A stretch of DNA of 64,000 nucleotides from Photobacterium sp. OFAV2-7 (GTDB lineage Bacteria; Pseudomonadota; Gammaproteobacteria; Enterobacterales; Vibrionaceae), in the NCBI RefSeq assembly GCF_022347985.1, contig NZ_JAKRFQ010000001.1, positions 18,411 to 82,410 of the forward strand, read 5' to 3'. The notes beneath the pieces were generated by a model. That model saw nothing but the letters and a program-made list of their open reading frames with translations. It did no database searches and had not been told where the DNA came from. This document shows, piece after piece, positions 58,080 to 64,000 of this stretch. How positions within the stretch are numbered: the first letter of the stretch is position 1; every line of letters begins with the position of its first letter. Made by a program: the position numbers and the translations under genes.

Positions 58080-58865
58080 TCACATTGACTGGCTGACAAA
58101 TTTCAGCATCTGATCGGCACTGGAGACCACCTTGGCGTTCATTTCGTAGGCACGCTGAGTAGTGATCATGTTGACCATTTCCTCCACCACGTTGACGTTT
58201 GAACCTTCAAGGCTGAACTGGCTGATCTGGCCCAGGCCGTCCTCGCCGCCCACGCCTTCAATCGGGGCACCCGAGGCACCCGATTCCTTGAACAGGTTAC
58301 CGCCCAGTGCTTCCAGTCCTGCCGGGTTGGTAAAGTTTGCCAGTGTGATCTGGCCAATTTCCTGTGCCTGCGGATCCTCTGCTGTCGATATTGTCACCAC
58401 GCCATCGGAGCCAACGTTGAAGCTGGCCGCATTGTCCGGGATCTCAACATTCGGGATCAAAGGCAAACCGGACGCGGTTACCAGCGTGCCCTCAGAGTTA
58501 CGATGAAACTGACCGTTTCGGGTATACGCTGTATTGCCATCCGCCAGCTCGACCTGGAAAAAGCCCGCACCCAGGATCGCCAGATCGGTGGCCTGCTCGG
58601 TGTTTTGGTAGGCGCCGGTTTTCATCAATTTCTGGGTGCCGATGGTGCGAACACCATTACCCAGCTGCAAGCCGCCCGGGGTTTCATTCTGCTGATCAGC
58701 CATTGAACCCGGCTGCTTTTTCATCTGGTAAAACAGATCTTCAAATACCGCACGGTCCTGCTTAAAGCCAACCGTATTAACGTTGGCCAGGTTATTCGAA
58801 ATAACCTGCATCTGGGTATCTTGCGCTGCAAGGCCTGTTTTACTGACCCAAAGTGCTGCATGCAT
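58080..58865 (-). CDS. flgG: Flagellar distal rod protein FlgG
   Basis: 261 residues. The N-terminal ALWVSKTGLAAQDTQMQVISNNLANVNTVGFKQDRAVFEDLFYQ and C-terminal SNVNVVEEMVNMITTQRAYEMNAKVVSSADQMLKFVSQ are the hallmarks of FlgG, with the length identical to most homologues. It forms the distal rod crossing the outer rings. Starts 69 bases after flgF. Confidence 0.97.
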   Translation of the reverse strand: MHAALWVSKTGLAAQDTQMQVISNNLANVNTVGFKQDRAVFEDLFYQMKKQPGSMADQQNETPGGLQLGNGVRTIGTQKLMKTGAYQNTEQATDLAILGAGFFQVELADGNTAYTRNGQFHRNSEGTLVTASGLPLIPNVEIPDNAASFNVGSDGVVTISTAEDPQAQEIGQITLANFTNPAGLEALGGNLFKESGASGAPIEGVGGEDGLGQISQFSLEGSNVNVVEEMVNMITTQRAYEMNAKVVSSADQMLKFVSQSM

Positions 58866-58934
58866 CTTGTATTGCTCCTAAAAAAACAGGCAGCCCTGCA
58901 TAGCAGGTGCTGCTCTCAAACAAATAAGCCAGTG

Positions 58935-59669
58935 TTAGCTGCCGCGAATTATTCGGTTACCGGCATTGGCCAGGTCTTCAGCGGTTTTCATCATCTTGAC
59001 CTGGAACTCAAAGTTCCGGGACAGTGACATGTTATTGATCAGCGAGTCGATAGCATTAACGTTGCTGCTCTCGAGGTAGCCCGAAGCCACCGTAACAGTC
59101 TCGTCCATATCAGCCTGGGCTCCTGCTCCGGCCACCCGGAACAGACCGTCTTCACCTTTACGCACGTTGTCCAGATCCGGCTTCACCAGTTTCAGCCGAC
59201 CGACTTCCTGCACCAGGCCACCGCCCTGTGGCACTATCGAGATAGTGCCGTCGGTACCGACATCCAATTGCTGGTATTGCGGAATCACCAGCGGACCGCC
59301 TTCTCCCATTACCGGTCGGTTGCCCAGCATCAGTCCGCCATCAGCATCAAGGTGAAAGTTCCCGCTGCGGGTATAGGCTTCACCATTTTCTCCGGCCTGA
59401 ACCGCAAAGAAGCCCTCGCCGCGAATGGCGATATCGAACGGGTTATCCGTGTGTTGCAAGGCACCGCTGGAAAAGTCTGTTCCCCCCGCTCGTGCCGCTA
59501 CCAGGGTACGGCTTTTATAGCCTTCCCCTTTTACCGCAATGCTTTCGGCCTGTTCGATATCCGCGCGAAAGCCGGTCGTGTTCACATTGGCCAGATTATT
59601 GGCGTGTACCTGCTGTGCCATCATGACCCTGCTGGCACCAGACATGGCGGTGAATAACAGCTTATCCAT
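58935..59669 (-). CDS. flgF: Flagellar proximal rod protein FlgF
   Basis: 244 residues, starting MDKLLFTAMSGASRVMMAQQVHANNLANVNTTGFRADIEQ and ending with the rod-type SSNVNAIDSLINNMSLSRNFEFQVKMMKTAEDLA. A component of the rod between FlgC and FlgG. Follows flgE by 12 bases. Confidence 0.96.
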   Translation of the reverse strand: MDKLLFTAMSGASRVMMAQQVHANNLANVNTTGFRADIEQAESIAVKGEGYKSRTLVAARAGGTDFSSGALQHTDNPFDIAIRGEGFFAVQAGENGEAYTRSGNFHLDADGGLMLGNRPVMGEGGPLVIPQYQQLDVGTDGTISIVPQGGGLVQEVGRLKLVKPDLDNVRKGEDGLFRVAGAGAQADMDETVTVASGYLESSNVNAIDSLINNMSLSRNFEFQVKMMKTAEDLANAGNRIIRGS

Positions 59670-59681
59670 GACCGACTCCTA

Positions 59682-60887
59682 CTACAGGTTCTGGAACAGG
59701 ATCTGGGTCATCTCCTGCGCGACCTGAATCGTCTTGGCATTGGCCTGGTAGTTGCTTTGAGCCGACATCAGACCAACCATCTCATTGGTCAGGTCAACGT
59801 TCGAGCTTTCATACATACCAGTACGCAGTTCGCCCATCTGGCCGCTTCCGGCAACGCTTGTCAGTGGTGCGCCCGAGGCAAAGCTCTGGGTCCAGCGGGT
59901 GCCGCCAGCCTGCTGCAAGCCTTCCTGATTGGGGAAGCGAGCCAGGACAACTTGACCCTGTGCCTTGGTCTGGCCGTTTGAGTAACGTGCGTATACCGTA
60001 CCGTCAGTTTCGAAATACCAACCAGCCAGCTTACCCGGCGCATAACCATCCTGGGCATTCTTGTTAATCGAAAAATCGCTGCCGAACTGGCTTACTTCTG
60101 CCATATCAAAGGCCACGGTTTGCGAACTCGCACCACTGCCAGGGTTAAAAGTCAGGCTGATACCGCCAGTTGGCGAAGCCAGCTTACCATTGGCATCAAA
60201 ACGAAGGGGCTCGGTTTGCATCGGGGTTTTCTGATCATCCAGTACATAGTGAACCTGCCACTCGTTGTCACCGGTTTTCACAAAGTACTGGGTCATCTCA
60301 TGCTCACCGCCAATCGAGTCGTAGATTGGCGTAGTGGTGCTGGAGGTAAATGTCTTCGGATCCTCGCGGTTAAACGGCGTCACCTTAGGATCGATAGCGG
60401 CAGAATTGGCATCCAGGTTCAGGCCCTGATTAATTCTTGAGGTTATTTTCGCCGCCATATCGCCAGTACTGACCGTCAAGTCACCCAGATTACCCGTCTG
60501 GATCTGACCGGTATCGGTCGCGTCATACCCTTGCAGACGGTAACCGTCCGCCGTAACCAGGTAGCCGTCCGCATCCAGATTCATCACCCCGTTTCGGGTA
60601 AACATCTGCTGACCATTGCTCTGGACCATAAAGAAGCCTTCGCCGTTGATCGCCAAGTCGCTGTTACGACCGGTCGGAGTAGTCGTACCGCTCATGAAGC
60701 TCTGGCGAACTGTTGACACCTCGACACCGTTCATCTGGCCACCGCCAAACTCCGGCGCGTAGATATCCTGAAACTCAGTACGCGATGACTTGTAGCCAAT
60801 GGTGCCCACGTTGGCAATATTCTGGCTGATGGTGTTCATTTGTTCGGTGGTGGACTTCAGGCCACTCATACCAATATTAATTGACAT
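59682..60887 (-). CDS. flgE: Flagellar hook protein FlgE
   Basis: 401 residues. NIGMSGLKSTTEQMNTISQNIANVGTIGYKSSRTEFQDIYAPEFGGGQ at the start and SSNVDLTNEMVGLMSAQSNYQANAKTIQVAQEMTQILFQNL at the end identify the hook subunit. Length is close to E. coli FlgE (402). Assembly needs FlgD, encoded 32 bases upstream. Confidence 0.97.
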   Translation of the reverse strand: MSINIGMSGLKSTTEQMNTISQNIANVGTIGYKSSRTEFQDIYAPEFGGGQMNGVEVSTVRQSFMSGTTTPTGRNSDLAINGEGFFMVQSNGQQMFTRNGVMNLDADGYLVTADGYRLQGYDATDTGQIQTGNLGDLTVSTGDMAAKITSRINQGLNLDANSAAIDPKVTPFNREDPKTFTSSTTTPIYDSIGGEHEMTQYFVKTGDNEWQVHYVLDDQKTPMQTEPLRFDANGKLASPTGGISLTFNPGSGASSQTVAFDMAEVSQFGSDFSINKNAQDGYAPGKLAGWYFETDGTVYARYSNGQTKAQGQVVLARFPNQEGLQQAGGTRWTQSFASGAPLTSVAGSGQMGELRTGMYESSNVDLTNEMVGLMSAQSNYQANAKTIQVAQEMTQILFQNL

Positions 60888-60919
60888 TACCTTTCCTACT
60901 CTGCTTCTTATTCGTCGGC

Positions 60920-61591
60920 TTATGCCGTTATTTCACGCATATCGTACATAGACATCTTGCCCAGCCCCTTAAGGCTCAGCAAAATCGTCCCGCCGTCAGA
61001 CGGAATGTTGACCGACTCCACTTCGGCAGCGATCATCATTTTCTGGCTCCAGGCATCGTCACCCTTTTCCGCCAGCACCTCGAAGGTATAGGAGCCGGCA
61101 CCCAACTCGTCACCATCGATCTGAAATTCCGCCATCCCCGTCCCCTGCGGGCCCAGCTTGATTTCATCCACGACCTTGCCGTCTTCGTCGTAGACCATGA
61201 CCTTGGCGCTATCGACCGGCTTGTCAAACTGGACACGGCCTTCAATCACCTGGCCTTTGGCAACATCTATTTCCTGGTTGGCCTCCATCAGCACTTTCTT
61301 GCCGACCAGGCTGGTGGCCTGTAGCATTTCCACATTGGTCATACCGATATTGAGGTTAGCCAGGCCTGACTTGACCCCTTCCAGGCTCTCGACCGCCGAC
61401 ATCATGCCCAACTGGGTCAGATACTCGGTACCGTCAGTCGGATTCAGCGGATCCTGGTTCTGCACCTGGGCAACCATCATGGTCAGGAAATCATTACTGG
61501 ACGGGTTCATTCCGTTACCGGCCACCTGAGGCTCAGATGAGGCCGCCTTCGGACTGTACTGACTGGTGGTCGTAATTTGTGGCAAACTCAC
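60920..61591 (-). CDS. flgD: Flagellar hook-capping protein FlgD
   Basis: 223 residues. The conserved N-terminal SNDFLTMMVAQVQNQDPLNPTDGTEYLTQLGMMSAVE is followed by a Tudor/FlgD-Ig pair (about 85-190; SAKVMVYDEDGKVVDEI). It caps the growing hook and is removed afterwards. Nine bases after flgC. Confidence 0.96.
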   Translation of the reverse strand: MSLPQITTTSQYSPKAASSEPQVAGNGMNPSSNDFLTMMVAQVQNQDPLNPTDGTEYLTQLGMMSAVESLEGVKSGLANLNIGMTNVEMLQATSLVGKKVLMEANQEIDVAKGQVIEGRVQFDKPVDSAKVMVYDEDGKVVDEIKLGPQGTGMAEFQIDGDELGAGSYTFEVLAEKGDDAWSQKMMIAAEVESVNIPSDGGTILLSLKGLGKMSMYDMREITA

Positions 61592-61600
61592 TTAAGCCTC

Positions 61601-62020
61601 CTAACTTGTCTTACCGAGACGCAAAATACTCTGCTGCATACTGCGAGCCCGGCTCATGACATCCACACTGGTTTCAAAACTGCGGGATGCCGCCATCATG
61701 TCCGCCATCTCTTCCACGGCATTCACGGTAGAATGAAACACATACCCGTCTTTATTGGCCTTAGGATGATTTGGCTCATAACGGCGACGCAGCGGTTCGT
61801 CACTGTCAATAACATCCTCAATTTTCACCTTGGCACCAGCTGCCGGGCTGTTGAGGTCAATCATCACAGTCGAGAATACCGGCCGCTTGGCGCGGTAACC
61901 GGCCTGCTCCGAACCCGATACCACGTCGGCGTTAGCCAAGTTGCTGGCCACTGTATTCAGGCGTACTGTCTGCGCCGTCATTGCGGAGCCGGCAATGTCA
62001 TAAATCGTAGAAAAAGCCAT
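61601..62020 (-). CDS. flgC: Flagellar proximal rod protein FlgC
   Basis: 139 residues. AFSTIYDIAGSAMTAQTVRLNTVASNLANADVVSGSEQAGYRAKRP and VNAVEEMADMMAASRSFETSVDVMSRARSMQQSILRLG are conserved FlgC parts. Five bases after flgB. Confidence 0.96.
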   Translation of the reverse strand: MAFSTIYDIAGSAMTAQTVRLNTVASNLANADVVSGSEQAGYRAKRPVFSTVMIDLNSPAAGAKVKIEDVIDSDEPLRRRYEPNHPKANKDGYVFHSTVNAVEEMADMMAASRSFETSVDVMSRARSMQQSILRLGKTS

Positions 62021-62025
62021 AGCTG

Positions 62026-62397
62026 TTACTGTCCGTTAATGGCTTTTTTCAAGCCGCTGAGTTTCATGTTCAAAAAAGTCGTGCTGGTCTGAAAAGCCAT
62101 TGCATTGGCGGCAAACTGTGCCTGCTCAACCCCCAGCTCGACCGTATTACCATCCCTTGCCGGCTGCTGCGGGGCACGATAAAGCAACTCATAATCTTGC
62201 GGCCGGCGGCGAGCTAGATGTTTCGCCCTGGCTTCATTGGCAACCTGACTCATCGCGTCTTCGAAACTAATATCCCGCGCCTTGTAGTTCGGGGTATCAA
62301 CGTTGGCCAAATTACTGGCCAATACCTTTGCGCGTTGTGTTCGAAACGCCAATGTATTAGGGTGTACCCCCAGTGCTTGTTCAAAGTTAATTGCCAT
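62026..62397 (-). CDS. flgB: Flagellar proximal rod protein FlgB
   Basis: 123 residues. NFEQALGVHPNTLAFRTQRAKVLASNLANVDTPNYKARDISFEDAM is the FlgB signature. First gene of the large minus-strand operon flgBCDEFGHIJKL-lafW. Divergent from flgA, with a sigma-54-like promoter and a 14-bp palindrome in the gap. Confidence 0.96.
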   Translation of the reverse strand: MAINFEQALGVHPNTLAFRTQRAKVLASNLANVDTPNYKARDISFEDAMSQVANEARAKHLARRRPQDYELLYRAPQQPARDGNTVELGVEQAQFAANAMAFQTSTTFLNMKLSGLKKAINGQ

Positions 62398-62424
62398 TAC
62401 CTGCCGCCATTAATTGTTGCAATC

Positions 62425-62438
62425 GTGCCTCGAGGCAC
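62425..62438. promoter_or_regulatory. 14-bp perfect palindrome in the flgB leader
   Basis: GTGCCTCGAGGCAC is fully self-complementary. It lies between the predicted flgB transcription start (about 62,460) and the flgB ATG, and about 110 bases upstream of flgA. It could be an operator for a dimeric repressor acting on either gene. Confidence 0.45.
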
Positions 62439-62470
62439 ACCATAGAGATGGTCAAACCAGAACGGCAACA

Positions 62471-62487
62471 AGCACGAAACATGCCAA
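62471..62487 (-). promoter_or_regulatory. Candidate sigma-54 promoter of the flgB operon
   Basis: Minus strand TTGGCATGTTTCGTGCT: TTGGCA at -24 and GTGCT at -12 with exact GG-N10-GC spacing. In Vibrio parahaemolyticus early lateral genes depend on sigma-54 and LafK. The predicted leader is about 63 bases. Confidence 0.65.
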
Positions 62488-62545
62488 CAGTTATATATCA
62501 ATACATTCAGATAGTTACGGTTGTATCAGCGTGCATCTTAAGCAA

Positions 62546-63280
62546 ATGCGGAAGTACCGCTTCCGAGCGGAAACGGTGTTAATCGCCTGTCTGCTCGGCA
62601 GTGTCGTCCCGGCTAGCAGCCTGGCAAAAAATACATCTCCCTCCTCACCAGAGCATGCCTCGGTGCAAAAGGAGATCACCCGCTACCTGGACAAGCAAGT
62701 CCGGCGCTACGCCGCCAGCATCGGCAGCGATGACTACCAGATCAGCCTCCAGCCACCCGCAAAATTGCCGCCCTGCAACCAACCATTACGCCAAACCCTG
62801 AGCGAGCCGACGAAACCTGTCGGCCGGTTATCTGTCACCCTCGAATGCCACCAACCCAACTACTGGAAAGCCAGGACCCGGGCCGAAGTGGCTATTTTTC
62901 TTCCGCTGGTGGTTGCCAAACAGCCTCTCAGTCGCCGACAAACCATCACCCGGACAGATCTCAGTCTTAAACGCAGTGATCTGGCCCACATGCGCTATGG
63001 CTATTTCACCCGCATTGATGACGTCGCCGGACTGACTAGCCGACGCAAAATTTCGGCAGGCAAGGTGATCAGCCCGCGAATGGTCGAAGCACCCGAGCTG
63101 GTCAAGCGCAACGAGGAGGTGATTATCGAGGCCCGGATGGGTGGGATGACGGCAAAAATGAAAGGCATGGCACTGGAGTCAGGTGCAGAGGGGGAATCTA
63201 TCCGGGTTCGGAACCTGTCATCCGGCAAAGAAATTTATGCCACCGTGATCGGGCGACAAAGGGTACAGACCACCTTTTAA
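62546..63280 (+). CDS. flgA: Flagella basal-body P-ring formation protein FlgA
   Basis: 244 residues from the ATG at 62546 (MRKYRFRAETVLIACLLGS); upstream in-frame codons to 62414 would bury the signal peptide, and a GTG at 62531 is a second choice. The signal peptide is cut near SSLA. SAF-like domains follow, with PPCNQPLRQTLSEPTKPVGRLSVTLEC and KQPLSRRQTITRTDLSLKRSDL and the conserved end VRNLSSGKEIYATVIGRQRVQ. It is the periplasmic chaperone of FlgI. Divergent from flgB, followed by flgM. Confidence 0.93.
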   Translation: MRKYRFRAETVLIACLLGSVVPASSLAKNTSPSSPEHASVQKEITRYLDKQVRRYAASIGSDDYQISLQPPAKLPPCNQPLRQTLSEPTKPVGRLSVTLECHQPNYWKARTRAEVAIFLPLVVAKQPLSRRQTITRTDLSLKRSDLAHMRYGYFTRIDDVAGLTSRRKISAGKVISPRMVEAPELVKRNEEVIIEARMGGMTAKMKGMALESGAEGESIRVRNLSSGKEIYATVIGRQRVQTTF

Positions 63281-63373
63281 TGGTATTATTAGTTGCCGAA
63301 ATAAAATTATTTAAGCATTTCGCCGAGTGGTCGCTTTAGATCAATAACCGCACATCTGTTTTTTGTGAAGACT

Positions 63374-63646
63374 ATGATTGGAAAAATATCTCACTCGCAG
63401 CCCGTCGTTCTACCTACAGAGGCTGCCAGTAAAACTGCCGGGGCAAAAACAGCGCCTGTCGCACAAGTCGAACTCAGCCATGAGATGAAATCGCTGCAAT
63501 CTGCCAAGCAGGCGATGGAGAGCACCAGCGATGTCAATATGGACAAAGTGGCGCAAATGAAGGCGATGCTGAATGCTGGCAAGGTTTCGGTCAACCTGGA
63601 CTCGCTGGCCGGCAGTATGGTCGACTTTTACCAGGGACAAAACTAA
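63374..63646 (+). CDS. flgM: Anti-sigma-28 factor FlgM
   Basis: 90 residues from the ATG at 63374; a GTG at 63365 is also in frame. The C-terminal SDVNMDKVAQMKAMLNAGKVSVNLDSLAGSMVDFYQG is the sigma-28-binding helix pair. The N-terminal half is disordered-looking (Ala/Thr/Lys-rich). It inhibits LafS until it is exported through the finished hook. The stop overlaps the flgN start by one base (TAATG). Confidence 0.94.
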   Translation: MIGKISHSQPVVLPTEAASKTAGAKTAPVAQVELSHEMKSLQSAKQAMESTSDVNMDKVAQMKAMLNAGKVSVNLDSLAGSMVDFYQGQN

Positions 63647-64000
63647 TGGCTTCCCAAGCCGAACTGGTCAAAGCCCTGCTCAGCGAACTGGCTCTGGATG
63701 TAAAGAGCTACCAGCAGCTGGAACGACAGCTTCAGCAACAGGAAACATTGCTGGTCAACCGTGACAGCCAGGCATTGCTGACGCATAACGCCGAGCTACA
63801 GCAACTGATGCAGCAACTTGGTGAGCGTGCACAGCGCCGCTGCGAATATCTCGAGTCGTTGGGTGTCAGCGCCGATGATACCGGCATGAAGCGTCTGCTT
63901 TCAGCCTTGCCTGCCCAGTACCGCCAGCAAGGCAATGCCCTGTGGCAACAACTCTATGAACTGACATTGCAGTGCCAGGCCCGCAACAACAGTAACGGCC
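63646..64000 (+). CDS. flgN: Flagellar export chaperone FlgN (C-terminus outside window)
   Basis: 118 codons are visible and the frame is still open at base 64000. All-helical, Gln/Leu-rich protein starting MASQAELVKALLSELALDVKSYQQ, with LLVNRDSQALLTHNAELQQLMQQLGERAQRR, typical of FlgN. It is the export chaperone for FlgK and FlgL. Translationally coupled to flgM by TAATG. Confidence 0.88.
   Translation, partial: MASQAELVKALLSELALDVKSYQQLERQLQQQETLLVNRDSQALLTHNAELQQLMQQLGERAQRRCEYLESLGVSADDTGMKRLLSALPAQYRQQGNALWQQLYELTLQCQARNNSNG

Overview
The window is chromosomal DNA from a gamma-proteobacterium of the Vibrionaceae, most likely the Photobacterium/Grimontia side. This rests on protein resemblance (Vibrio-type broad-specificity racemase, CrbR-like regulator beside an acetate symporter, a lateral-flagellum gene set). 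The species cannot be fixed from sequence alone. There is no integrase, transposase, prophage or CRISPR array in the window.

Positions 1-37.4 kb follow, with substitutions, the conserved E. coli 93-95 min order: amiB, tsaE, nnr, queG, tRNA genes, orn, rsgA, psd, epmA, frdABCD, efp, epmB, groES-groEL, fxsA, aspA, dcuA, dsbD. Into this frame are set a SLC13 dicarboxylate carrier, two chemoreceptors, an EamA carrier, an SPFH/band 7 protein, a periplasmic amino-acid racemase (bsr), rimK-mgtC, a MATE exporter and a LysR regulator. Several genes share a theme: aspA, dcuA and frdABCD form the aspartate-to-fumarate-to-succinate route of anaerobic respiration; epmA, epmB and efp encode elongation factor P and two of its modification enzymes. 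The 0.87 kb gap between queG and tRNA-Gly carries six DnaA-box-like nonamers and a perfect IHF consensus at the place where E. coli has datA.

Positions 37.4-41.7 kb hold a degenerate GGDEF membrane protein, a CrbR-like response regulator and a DUF485-actP acetate-uptake pair.

Positions 41.8-43.8 kb hold a chromosomal ParM-like actin and a translationally coupled protein that looks like a ParR ribbon-helix-helix domain extended by about 200 residues of coiled coil. They lie directly downstream of, and in the same direction as, the lateral-flagellar motor genes, with no intrinsic terminator visible between.

Positions 43.9-64 kb are a lateral (secondary) flagellar cluster: flgB-flgL plus a lafW-like gene, the flagellin lafA, and fliD-fliS-fliT-fliK-fliL-lafS(fliA)-motA-motB, all on the minus strand, with flgA-flgM-flgN diverging on the plus strand. 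Candidate sigma-54 promoters with exact GG-N10-GC spacing precede flgB and fliD, consistent with a sigma-54 (early) to sigma-28 (late) hierarchy. The export apparatus and basal-body genes must lie outside the window.

The observations most worth following are the ParM/ParR-like pair joined to the lateral-flagellar operon, the datA-like DnaA/IHF cluster, the intergenic repeats with the 11-mer CGTACAGCTTT around bsr-rimK-mgtC-groEL, and an intrinsic terminator inside the frdA leader.
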